64,000 bases of DNA from NCBI GenBank assembly GCA_963971305.1, contig OZ020308.1, positions 32,951,275 through 33,015,274 of the forward strand. The letters run 5' to 3'. The stretch comes from Arcuatula senhousia. Taxonomy: Eukaryota; Mollusca; Bivalvia; Mytilida; Mytilidae. Positions within the stretch are counted from its first letter, which is position 1. Each line of letters opens with the position of its first letter. The notes beneath the pieces were generated by a model. The model ran no database searches. It was not told where the DNA came from and was given only the letters and a program-made list of their open reading frames with translations. The translations under genes and the position numbers were made by a program. Of the stretch, positions 45,313-55,331 are shown piece by piece.

Positions 45313-47686
45313 CTCGGATTTAAAAAAACTTAAAACTAATCTAATAAACTATGGTAAAATATTTTCAAAATATCCTAGAGATACAGCTGTACGAAACCAT
45401 TTTTACAAACTAAACAGAGAGTATAATAAAGCAAAAAAACAAACACATCGGCAATACAAACAAAATTTAATGCATCAGTTAGAAAATCTGCATTCTGATA
45501 ACCCGAAGCAATATTGGAATTTATTAAATGAACTCAGAGAGACGAAAATAACTGATGAAAAAAGTTCAGCAATTGATGCATCAACATGGCTTTCACATTT
45601 CCAAAATTTAAATGTTGTGAAAGATCAGTTCAAAACTCGATTAGAACAACTACAACAAAAGCTTGTGGACTTGGAAAAAACCACATGTTTTAATGAACTA
45701 GATGTAACCATAAAAGATACTGAAGTATCAAAAGCACTAAATAAATTAAAACTTAACAAAAGTCCTGGCTTGGACAGTATATCAAACAACATGTTAAAAC
45801 ATGGTCACTCTATTTTACTACCTAGTCTAAAAAGACTTTTTAATTTATGTCTTTCTTCTGGATTATACCCAAAATCTTGGGCAGATGGAATTATTACAAC
45901 CATACACAAATCAAATGATATAACAGATCCCAATAATTACAGAGGTATCACTGTAACCAGTGCCATAGGAAAGGTGTTTAATAGTATACTTAATGATAGA
46001 TTAGATAATTTTTTATCAAAAAATAATGTAATAAATGATTGTCAACTAGGGTTTACAAAAAAAGCAAGAACCTGTGATCACATGTTTATTATTAAGAGTA
46101 TATTTGATAAATACTGTAATAATAAGGAAGGAAGGGTGTATGCCTGCTTTGTTGACTTTCAAAAAGCGTTCGACACTGTAGTCCACACTGGAATCAAGAT
46201 AAAATTATTGTCTGCTGGAGTAGGTACACTATTTTATAATGTTGTTAAAAGTATGTATGAACTAAGCAACTCTTGTGTCAAAATTCAGTCAAATGTCACC
46301 AAATTTTTCCCAGTCAAACTGGGAGTTAAACAGGGAGATAATCTTAGCCCTAACCTATTCAAGCTTTTTATAAATGATCTTCCTAAATACCTTGAGAATA
46401 TTGTTAACCCTGTTATTCTTAATGATAAGCCTGTTCATTGTTTACTTTATGCAGATGACTTAGTTCTTTTATCAACAACTGCTAATGGATTGCAAGATAG
46501 ATTAGATAAATTACAAAAATATTGTAGTGACTGGTGTCTTACTGTAAATCCTAATAAAACAAGAGTTCTTATTTTCAACAAAGCAGGCAGACACATAACT
46601 GAAAAATTTACCTATGATAGTCAGAGTGTAGAATGTGTTCATAATTATAAATATCTTGGTCTACACTTCAGTGCATCAGGATCGTTCTCCTTTGCTCAAA
46701 ATGAGTTATACAAGAAATCAATAAAAGCTCACTATAAATTGCAAAAAGACTTCATATCTATGAATCCAGATATAAATACAAGTTTGCATGTATTTGATCA
46801 TACAGTTAAACCAATTATTTTGTATGGATCAGAGATATGGGGTGCTTTTAATACATTCACAGCCAAATTTAGAAATGGACACCCTCCATTCGAAAAAATA
46901 TATTCAAATCTAAAATGTGAACAATTACACATTAAATTCTGTAAACGAATATTAGGACTTCACAAAAAAGCTACTAATTTTGGGGTCCTATCAGAGCTAG
47001 GAAGATTCCCAATATATCATGATATCGTGAAAGCCATAGTGAACTACTGGTATCGCTTGGAACATTTGGAAAAATTTCCACTTTTACAGGATGCTTACAT
47101 AACATCAAAAGACCTCTTTCAGTTAAATAAACCATCTTGGTATGGCAGTGTCCATTATATATTGGAAAAAATTCCAAATATTCAAAATTTAGCATTATAT
47201 CATAATAAGATAAGTACTTTTAAATTGAAAATTCGAAAAGAACTGAAGTCATATTTCACAAACTTATGGCATCAAGACCATCTTAAACACACGGAGGGCA
47301 AGCTTAGAACATACATTAAATTTAAAACAAATTTTGGAAAAGAAAAATATCTCACCATTATAAAAAATTTTGAGCAAAGGAGTCGACTAACACGATTTAG
47401 AATATCATCTCATTACTTACGAATTGAGACTGGTCGTTATCAGGGTACCCTCTTAAATGACAGAACATGTACTAAGTGTGAATCTGGAGATGTGGAAGAT
47501 GAATGTCATTTTTTATTCATTTGTAGCAAATTTAATGACGATCGAAAAAACCTTTATGACCTTATTACTAATAAATGTCCTAACTTCATCAATCTAGAAA
47601 ATAAGGACAAACTGATATGGCTAATGAACACAGAAGAAAAGTCAGTGCTGTCTGCACTTAGCAGTTATATATCAAAAATACAGTAA
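45305..47686 (+). CDS. LINE ORF2, C-terminal part: reverse transcriptase and zinc knuckle
   Basis: The frame starts WFNSDLKKLK directly after the A-run; the first ATG (45470) is internal. RT motifs: FVDFQKAFDT (about 46147, motif A), GVKQGDNLSP (about 46322, motif B), LLYADDLVLLS (about 46443, catalytic YADD), and 'KYLGLHFS' further on. The C-terminus has a Cys/His knuckle CTKCESGDVEDECHFLFIC preceded by RISSHYLRIETGRY, typical of CR1/L2-type ORF2 proteins. It is otherwise uninterrupted for over 700 codons, which suggests recent activity. Confidence 0.88.
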   Translation, partial: WFNSDLKKLKTNLINYGKIFSKYPRDTAVRNHFYKLNREYNKAKKQTHRQYKQNLMHQLENLHSDNPKQYWNLLNELRETKITDEKSSAIDASTWLSHFQNLNVVKDQFKTRLEQLQQKLVDLEKTTCFNELDVTIKDTEVSKALNKLKLNKSPGLDSISNNMLKHGHSILLPSLKRLFNLCLSSGLYPKSWADGIITTIHKSNDITDPNNYRGITVTSAIGKVFNSILNDRLDNFLSKNNVINDCQLGFTKKARTCDHMFIIKSIFDKYCNNKEGRVYACFVDFQKAFDTVVHTGIKIKLLSAGVGTLFYNVVKSMYELSNSCVKIQSNVTKFFPVKLGVKQGDNLSPNLFKLFINDLPKYLENIVNPVILNDKPVHCLLYADDLVLLSTTANGLQDRLDKLQKYCSDWCLTVNPNKTRVLIFNKAGRHITEKFTYDSQSVECVHNYKYLGLHFSASGSFSFAQNELYKKSIKAHYKLQKDFISMNPDINTSLHVFDHTVKPIILYGSEIWGAFNTFTAKFRNGHPPFEKIYSNLKCEQLHIKFCKRILGLHKKATNFGVLSELGRFPIYHDIVKAIVNYWYRLEHLEKFPLLQDAYITSKDLFQLNKPSWYGSVHYILEKIPNIQNLALYHNKISTFKLKIRKELKSYFTNLWHQDHLKHTEGKLRTYIKFKTNFGKEKYLTIIKNFEQRSRLTRFRISSHYLRIETGRYQGTLLNDRTCTKCESGDVEDECHFLFICSKFNDDRKNLYDLITNKCPNFINLENKDKLIWLMNTEEKSVLSALSSYISKIQ

Positions 47687-47814
47687 ATAAATTATCAAAT
47701 TTATAAAAGCCATGTAAATTCTTTTTATTTTTATTTTTATCTATAGAATATTCCTATTTCAATATCTATCCATAGACAGTTATTTATTTTGCCAAATATC
47801 AGTCTTGCTTTTCT

Positions 47815-48040
47815 GCAACAGCCACGAGGAGGTCTATGAGATCTTGAAGTTCTTCATGTCCATAGACCTTGAGCATCGTCCCTTGGTGACTGTCGCAGAT
47901 TAACAACACATGATTCACTATAACCGTACATGTATCTACTACTTTTTACCTTTTTGCATCGGTCACGAGGAGGTCTATGAGATCTTGAAATATTCATGTC
48001 CATAGACCTTGAGCAACGTCCCTTGGTGACCGTTGCAAAT
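47815..48040 (+). repeat. Duplicated hairpin module in the LINE 3' UTR
   Basis: Two copies of about 88 bases (about 47815-47902 and 47955-48042). Each holds GAGGAGGTCTATGAGATCTT and TCATGTCCATAGACCTTGAG, which pair around AGGTCTATG/CATAGACCT. An outer pair (CACGAGG / CCTTGGTG) lengthens the stem. Confidence 0.75.
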
Positions 48041-48363
48041 AGGTAATTCTTTTAAACTTCTATCTTAGAAATGCTATAATTATAACACTGTCATATATTA
48101 GTAGGTATATAATATAGAATATATTACATAATGATGGCATTTTCCATATCTCTAGATCGCATTGGTCATAGTCAATGGTTACATCTTCATGTGTGCATTA
48201 ATTTAACTTTAAACTTAAAATATCAATGTACAATGTACTTGAATGTAATATTGTTCTAGTTTGTTTGTTTATTTGTCATATATATTGAATCATAAATGTT
48301 GTATGTCAATGCCCTTCTGGGGACCTAATTTGGAAAATAAATATATCTTATCTTATCTTATCT

Positions 48364-49423
48364 ATATTGTGAATTAAGAACATATATTGTTGACTTTTTT
48401 TTTACTTGTCAGCTTATATGCTATGACTCATCTTCACTTTTTATTTCAAATTAAAAAATCCCCAGGCGTAACCCCACGGCTATATTCACCTGTTTGACAC
48501 CTGCTGGAGGTGTTAATTATGAGATTAATGACCACACGACCGGATGTTCAGGAAGATAATTAAACAATTATATGACCGATAAGTAAAAAAAATGCTTATA
48601 ATAAAATTTTAAAATGTCCGATTGGGAGAATTTTTATTCGGTCATTTAGGACAAAATTTCGGTCATGTCCGGCAAATATGACCGTTTCCAGACCCTTGTG
48701 ACAGATCATTATTGACATTATTTATTTATTGTGATATCAATGCTTAGTGATTTTTAGTTAGCTATGAAACATGCTTTAAATCTTTCAATGCAAGTGATAA
48801 TAATTTCAGAGGTAAGTAAACCAGTAAACCCCCCCCCCTCTTCTTTGAAGCAGTGATATAATAATTTCAATTCAACCATCTATACTGTTAAATAAAAGTG
48901 ATAAGAGAACTACAAAAACAGCTGATCCATCAAAGTTTCCTGTCATTTTTTTTCCCTTCAGGGCAGTTTTAACAGATCTATAAGTCTTAAATAAGAAATT
49001 CATGGTGGATATTTAGACTACTGTACATTCTTGCTGTTTTAATAATTCAACATGCAAAAGTGAAAGATACTGATTGCCCCTTAAAGCAATTTTATTCTAA
49101 TTTCATTTTTTTTATCGCTGAAATGTGTTGTTTTTGTTATGGTTAAAAAGTGTGAAAATATTTCATGAAAATCCCACTCACAATTTTTATAGAAATTAAC
49201 TTGAATCATGCAGCAATGGTAGACCTGAGTTCAGGTTAACAGAAGGACAGACTGGAAAACTATTTTGGTGTGCAATTTTTATTGGTGGACTAATGATAAA
49301 GAACTTTTTTTATTTCAAATTCAGAAGTTTTCTAAGACTTTTCAGCAGATGAATGTGTCCAGAGCTGGTAATACCAGGTTGCAACAAGTTTTGTATTGTA
49401 TTTCTGTCATTAGCTATACTTAC
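48364..49423. other. Intronic DNA of the TLDc gene, after the LINE
   Basis: Words like 'ggtcat-tccgg' recur at 48530-48690 ('cggtcatttaggac', 'cggtcatgtccggc'). A C-run lies at about 48831. No exon recognised. Confidence 0.4.
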
Positions 49424-49536
49424 CATACCACTAACAATACTTTCGAAGACTCTGTCATCGTTGTCGCTCTTGGAATATTTAATATTGGAAGCCCCTAGTG
49501 TCAGACAGTAACATACATTGACCATCTGTAATCCAT
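49424..49536 (-). CDS. TLDc-domain protein, exon 3
   Basis: Encodes DGLQMVNVCYCLTLGASNIK, YSKSDNDDRVFESIVSGM (the Asp codon is shared with exon 2). Acceptor TATATTTTTAG. Two donors are possible; the consensus GTAAGTA after ...GGTATG at 49424 keeps phase 0 with exon 4 and is preferred over gtatgg five bases earlier. Confidence 0.75.
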
Positions 49537-51695
49537 CTAAAAATATAAAATAATCGTCTGCCACATTACTATTAATATACATGTACATGTATCTAAAATA
49601 ATCATTATTATTCTCATTATGTCTGCCACATTACTATTAATATATCTTGTATTGAACAGTAATCCTTGTTTCAAAAGAGCCCCTTTGGCCCTAAAAATAT
49701 ATTGGTTAAGACATGACTGTTTTGTTAAGGGGGTACAGAACACCAAAGGGAAATAACTCTTAAATATCACTAGAACGTTTAAGTAGGGCAAATTTGTTCA
49801 AAGAAATCAAGCTTCTCAATGATCGAAATATGAAATGTTGAAACTCCATTATGTTCAATGAAAATTTTCCCAAGAAACCTATGGTTCAATTTTGTTTGAC
49901 TAAATTACATATTTTTGCAAATTTTCAGAAAAATTAAACAACACTATTTTATTTTAGCCAAAGTGTTTGGTACCCCCTTAAGGCCAAAACAAAATACATG
50001 TATATGTTTGTTTCCAGTGCTTCCTACTCTTGAAAATTAGGGTAGGTCGGTTAAAGAAATTACCTTTTTTACAAAATTTTGGGTAGGGCCCAAAAAATAG
50101 AGTAGGTAAGGTAGCAGGAAACAGACATATATATTTTTTTGCTTAACTGTTCACAGACCCTGATTAATGTATAATAGTTTAGCATAACCAATATGGTAAA
50201 TAAAACATAATTTTGAACCTGAGGCAAGACAAATGGACAGCCCAAACTATGTCCTGTAACAGGACTGTCAGCATGTTTCTGGCAAAGGAGGGTCAGAGGC
50301 GAGTCTGAGAAGGGTTTCCAAATGGAGAAAAATTTAAGAAATTGGACCAATTTTGATGCATTCCTATAGCTTTTTTATCAAGTCTGCTATAAGACTTTAA
50401 TGAGGTTTCTCTGATATTGTTAAGACTTTTCTTTAAGTGTAAATTCAAAGTGGGAACTTGAAAGTGTTGGCTAGGCATTTTGAAGGGATATTTTTTGAAA
50501 CTCCACTTTTCCACTGGTTTTACAGACATTCCCAAGGTCCATTGGACAATATCACATAGACAAATCTGGTAAAATTTGGCTTAGTCTGGTAAAAAAATAT
50601 TTCAATTCAATGTACATAGTAACTGGACATGTCTGGTAAAAGAGTAAAATACCTTCTGAATGACTGTTTTTAGGGGCAAAGCAATGAACACATTTATGCC
50701 CTTTTTTAACCTAAAGCAGATGGCCATATCATCATTCATTTATTTTGATGATAAAGTCTTTGTTGTTCAGCTGTCCACTTTCCGGGACAAATTCAAAAGG
50801 TCATGTACATGTCAAAAGGAAATTAAAAATTTTGATAAACTTTTGAATGAACTCTTCAATCAAATAAAATTTGGGTTTGATTTGTATGTTGTTTAAATAC
50901 ATAAATGATAAGGTCTGATTTACTGAGGGATATTGCAACTGACTTAAATGCCCACCAAGGCCAAAGAAACTAGTTTATGTCCAGATTATGACTGAAATAT
51001 CAACGACGGGACATAAGGCCATAATAAAATAGTTACTAGATTTTCATCCAAATTTCTTGAAAATATGGGGCAGGCGGGCATATTCTATTTTTTATTTTTT
51101 ACCCATTATGATAAAATACCCTGTCATTTTCAAGAAAAATTGACCAAAAAATGCACATAATTTGCCAAAAAATCAAAATAATTTTTTTTGAGGCGGCTGA
51201 AAACTCAGGGCGGGATTGATGAGAATCTAGGACATTTTTTTGTATTGGCCTAAAGCAGACAACAATCAATCAATCAATTTAGCCAAGTTTATGTGTTTGC
51301 TATTGCAGATTATGGGTTTAGGGGAAAATATATAATCATTATTATACAACACATAAAAACTACAAATTGTTTTAGTTCCATGGGTCAAAACTCCTACAAA
51401 CTTTTGAAATCAGAATGTCCTGTTAATACACTACTAGCTAATGCCGTGTTTCATTACATTCTGTTGAGCAAGTTTCAGATGAGTTGATCAGAAAAACTTT
51501 GTGGCAGACGAACAGGACAGAAGCAATATGTCCCCCATCTAAGTAGTGCTATATTGCTTTCAAGGTGTCTGACTGTCTGTCTATCCCTATGTACACTTCT
51601 GAAAACCAGTATACCTAATTTTTTTTGAAGCCTGGGTATATTATGAAATCATAGTATTTGGACTTGTAGACAGCCAATTAGCTTAATTGGCTTAC
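49537..51695. other. Intron 2 of the TLDc gene
   Basis: A short direct repeat 'ctgccacattactattaata' occurs at about 49557 and 49622. A CAATCAATCAAT run (about 51263) resembles a SINE tail. No exon recognised. Confidence 0.4.
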
Positions 51696-51908
51696 TTCTT
51701 ACAAACATTCTTTAGTCATGTGATCCTTCCCAAAAACACTTCTTACAAACCTTCTTTAGTCATGTGATCCTTCCCAAAAACACTTCCTACTAACCTTATT
51801 TAGTCATGTGATCCTTCCCAAAATCACTTCCTACTAACCTTATTTAGTCATGTGATCCTTCCCAAAAACACTTCTTACAAACCTTCTTTAGTCATGTGAT
51901 CCTTCCCA
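51696..51908 (-). repeat. 44-bp tandem repeat over the donor of TLDc exon 2
   Basis: Units start at 51696, 51740, 51784, 51828 and 51872 (the last partial, and the live one). On the minus strand each holds the exon end GGATCACATGACTAAAGAAG and the donor GTTTGTAAG. The middle two units have changed to AAATAAG|GTTAGTAG. The exon's 3' end and its 5' splice site have therefore been tandemly copied. Confidence 0.85.
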
Positions 51909-52093
51909 TCAGAGAACAGTTTGAAGTAATATTTGTGCTGTGCATTTTCATCGAACATTTTCAGAAGTTCTTTTCCAGACTTGACAAACTGTTCTTTAGT
52001 GATTCTGTCCCGATCTGAACTTGAAGAATGGCAATGGGACATTTGTTTGTATAGAAGTTTGCCGAAGGTGTGCAGAGGTCCATGGAAGGCATT
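51883..52093 (-). CDS. TLDc-domain protein, exon 2 (EF-hand-like N-terminal region)
   Basis: Main entry for this gene. Minimal exon NAFHGPLHTFGKLLYKQMSH, CHSSSSDRDRITKEQFVKSG, KELLKMFDENAQHKYYFKLF and SDGKDHMTKE plus G of the next codon. DRDRITKEQF and SDGKDHMTKE look like EF-hand loops. With the other exons the protein is about 421 residues with the weak exon 1, or 445/469 if upstream acceptors are used: EF-hand-like region, helical middle, TLDc domain (exons 6-10), basic tail. This order and length resemble MEAK7/EAK-7, the TLDc protein linked to mTOR signalling and lysosomes, but TLDc sequence outside the core motifs is divergent, so no symbol is given. The exon carries duplications over both splice sites. 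Confidence 0.75.
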
Positions 52094-52237
52094 CTGAAAA
52101 AGAGACAAAGACATTTGTTTGTATAAAAGTTTGCCGAAGGTGTGCAGTGGTCCATGGAAGGCATTCTGAAAAAGAGAAAAAGACATTTGTTTGTATAAAA
52201 GTTTGCCGAAGGTATGCACAAGACCATAGAAGGCTTT
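52022..52237 (-). repeat. 72-bp in-frame tandem repeat over the acceptor of TLDc exon 2
   Basis: Three copies (52022-52093, 52094-52165, 52166-52237). Each begins on the minus strand with an acceptor (CTCTTTTTCAG or TTTTCTTTCAG) followed by codons for about AFHGPLHTFGKLLYKQM. The period is 24 codons, so acceptors at 52094, 52166 or 52238 all keep frame and would add 0, 24 or 48 residues. Confidence 0.85.
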
Positions 52238-52351
52238 CTGAAAGAAAATACAGTACTCAAAGATGATAATGAGTAGAAGTTGATGTTCTTAATTAATTAT
52301 TTATTGGAATATCAACAGCTTTAAAAAAAAATATTGTTGTAAAAATAAATG

Positions 52352-53860
52352 AACAAGAGGCTCCCAGGAGCCTGAATCGCTCACCTGGTCTTGATGTTGA
52401 CCCTATACTTTTGTAGAGCTAAATGAGCTGAACATTGAAGCAAGCAACAGCTTTTCTCTACCTGCAATAGTTTTCATTCTATAGGCCAAAAACACCATTT
52501 TTCACCTATAAGGGGCCATAACCCCTATAAGGAGTCATCTGACAACTTCGACTCTATGGAGAATTTTGTAAAGCTAAATGAGCTGAACATTTAAGCAAGC
52601 AACAGCTAATCTCTATCTGCAATAGTTTTATTCTGTAGGTCAAAAACATGAAAAATCACTTTTTTTAGTGGCCGTAACTTCTATAAGGGGTCATCTGACA
52701 ACTTTGACCCTATGGAGACTTTCGTAGAGCTAAATGAGCTGATCATTTAAGCAAGCAACAGCTAATCTCTATCTGCAATAGTTTTCATTCTGTAGGCCAA
52801 AAACATGAAAAAAATTTATTTTTCAGGGGCCGTAACCCCTATAAGGGTCATCTGACAACTTCAACCCTATGGAGAATTTTGTAGAGCTAAATGAGCTGAA
52901 CATTTAAGCAAGCAACAGCTAATCTCTATCTGCAATAGTTTTCATTCTGTTAGACAAAAACATGAAAAATCGCTATTTTTCAGGGGTCGTAACCCCTATA
53001 AGGGGTCATCTGACAACTTTGACCCTATGGAGAATTTTGTAAAGCTAAATGAGCTGAACATTTAAGCAAGCAACAGCTAATCTCTATCTGCAATAGTTTT
53101 CATTCTGTAGGCCAAAAACATGAAAAATCGCTATTTTTCAGGGGCCGTAACCCCTATAAGGGGTCATCTGACAACTTTGACCCTTTGGAGAATTTTGTAG
53201 AGCTAAATGAGCTGAACATTTAAGCAAGCAACAGCTAATCTCTATCTGCAATAGTTTTCATTCTGTAGGCCAAAAATATAAAAAATGGCTATTTTTCACC
53301 TTTAAGGGGCCGTAACCCCTATAAGGGGTCATCTGACAACTTCGACCCTATGGAGACTTTTGTAGAGTTAAATGAGCTGAACATTTAAGCAAGCAACAGC
53401 TAATCTCTATCTGCAATAGTTTTCATTCTGTAGGCCAAAAACATGAAAAAACGCTATTTTTCACCTTTAAGGGGCCATAACCCCTATAAGGGGTCATCTG
53501 ACAACTTTGACCTAATAAAGACTTATGTAGAACTTTTGATGCTGAATCAGTAGCGTGGCCTCAGATTTCCTCTATCTCTTATACTTTTTGATTTATAAGC
53601 CAAAAACAGTAGTCTGACCCCCCTGGTCTATTTTTAGTAACGGTGGCCATCTTTTTTGACGGATCAAAAATTAAAACACAAGTTTGGTGCAGGACACCCT
53701 AAGGATCATTCACACCAAGTTTCATTAAATTCTGTTAAGTAGTTTCAGAGGAGAAGATTTTTGAAAAATTGTTAACAGACGACAGACGACGACGACAGAC
53801 GACGACGACGGACGCCAAGTGATGGTAATAGCTCACATGGACCTTCGGTCCAGGTGAGCT
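52352..53860 (+). mobile_element. F1 element, copy 3 (short-unit core)
   Basis: 5' terminus AACAAGAGGCTCCCAGGAGC and GCTCACCTGG; about seven units of about 157 bases ('aagcaagcaacagctaatct', 'ttttcattctgtaggccaaa', 'ccgtaacccctataaggggt'); a (GAC) tract at about 53775-53812; a 3' hairpin TGGACCTTCGGTCCA (53838-53852) within AGCTCAC...GTGAGCT. Confidence 0.8.
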
Positions 53861-53937
53861 AATAATATGTAGTTCATGTGTTTGGGAATTTTCTCAGGCT
53901 ATAATTGTAATGTACGTTAATCAATTTTTATTTTTAA

Positions 53938-55275
53938 AACAAGTGTGGCCACTAAAAGTATGTCTCGCCTGCCGGCACCATCACAAAAATCAACTACTTA
54001 AGCTTTCATTTCTTGATACAAACACAAAAAGTGTCTGTATATCCAATATCAGATGCCTAGCTATTATACTATTCAAGCAATCCATTGTCCACACAAGTAT
54101 TACAAAAAGTTTTCTGCCTGAAAAAAAAACCTAAGTTCACAGAGTCACTGGAACATACAAATGGGGTCAGGGTCACATGGCATGGTGACAGTTGCATAGA
54201 CCATAACCTAAACTGTCTGTATACCCAATATCAGATGCCTAACTATTATATTTTTCCAGCAATTCATCGTCCACAAAAGTCTTACAAAAAAGTTTACGGC
54301 CTGAAAAAAAGACTTAAGTTCACAGAGTCACTGGAGCATAAAAATGGGGTCAGGGTCACCCATCATGGTGACAGTTGCATGGACCATAACATTAACTGTC
54401 TGTATACCCAATAACAGATGCCTAACTATTATATTTTTCCAGCAATTCATCGTCAACAAAAGTCTTACAAAAAAGTTTACGGCCTGAAAAAAAGACTTAA
54501 GTTCACAGAGTCACTGAAGCAGGAAAATGGGGTCAGGGTTACATGGCATGGTAACAGTTGCTTAGACCATAACTTGAACTATTTGTATACCCAATATCAG
54601 ATGCCTAGCTAATATACTTTTCCAGCAATTCATCGTCAACAAAAGTCTTACAAAAAAGTTTACGGCCTGAAAAAAAGACTTAAGTTCACAGAGTCACTGA
54701 AGCAGGAAAATGGGGTCAGGGTTACATGGCATGGTAACAGTTGCTTAGACCATAACTTGAACTATTTGTATACCCAATATCAGATGCCTAGCTAATATAC
54801 TTTTCCAGCAATTTATCATCCACAAAAGTCTTACAAAAAAGTTTACGGCCTGAAAAAAAACCTAAGTTCACAGAGTCACTGGAGCGTGAAAATGGGGTCA
54901 GGGTCACTTGGCATGGTGACAGTTGTGTACCCCATAACCTGAATTGTCTGAATACCAAATATCAGATGCCTAGCTATTATACTTTTCCAGCAATTCATCG
55001 TCCAAAAAAGTCTTACAAAAAAGTTTACGGCCTGAAAAAAGAACTAAGTTCACAGAGTCACTGGAACGTGAAAATGGGGTCAGGGTCACATGGCAAGGTG
55101 ACAGTTGCGTAGACCATAACCTGAACTGACTATATACCAAATATCAGATGACTAGCTATTACACTTTTCAAGCAATTCATTGTCCACAAAAGTCTTAAAA
55201 AAAGTTTACGCCGCCGCAGGAAAGTAATACCTATGTTTCGCCTTCCGCGACTATTGGTTGCAGGCGAGACAAAAA
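53938..55275 (+). mobile_element. F2 element, copy c
   Basis: The termini match copy a ('gtgtggccactaaaagtatg', 'tctcgcctgccgg' and 'ttggttgcaggcgagac'). About seven units of about 176 bases of the same type as copy a. The CCGCCG run is reduced to CGCCGCCG. Two adjacent units (about 54425-54780) are almost identical, a recent internal duplication. Confidence 0.77.
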
Positions 55276-55331
55276 ACCAAAAGACTATATTGGGGATTTC
55301 TATAAAACTTTGTTCAATGTACATGCAAGTA

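Larger units (their letters stand above)
41968..48363 (+). mobile_element. Nearly full-length non-LTR retrotransposon (CR1-like)
   Basis: The element has a 5' UTR of about 100 bases with CCAAGATGGCGGCG, ORF1, an intergenic spacer, ORF2 (endonuclease plus reverse transcriptase, broken by one frame change), a 3' UTR with a duplicated hairpin, AAATAAATA and a short ATCTT tandem tail (about 48341-48361). The gene order and an ORF1 with an SGNH-like domain are typical of CR1-group LINEs; the clade was not tested by a tree. Its coding strand is opposite to the TLDc host gene, in whose intron 3 it lies. Confidence 0.82.

Noticed and set aside
52021..52266. Plus-strand ORF with repeated VCRRCA segments
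   Set aside because: It is the antisense shadow of the 72-bp repeat in TLDc exon 2; the minus strand has the splice signals and the family match.
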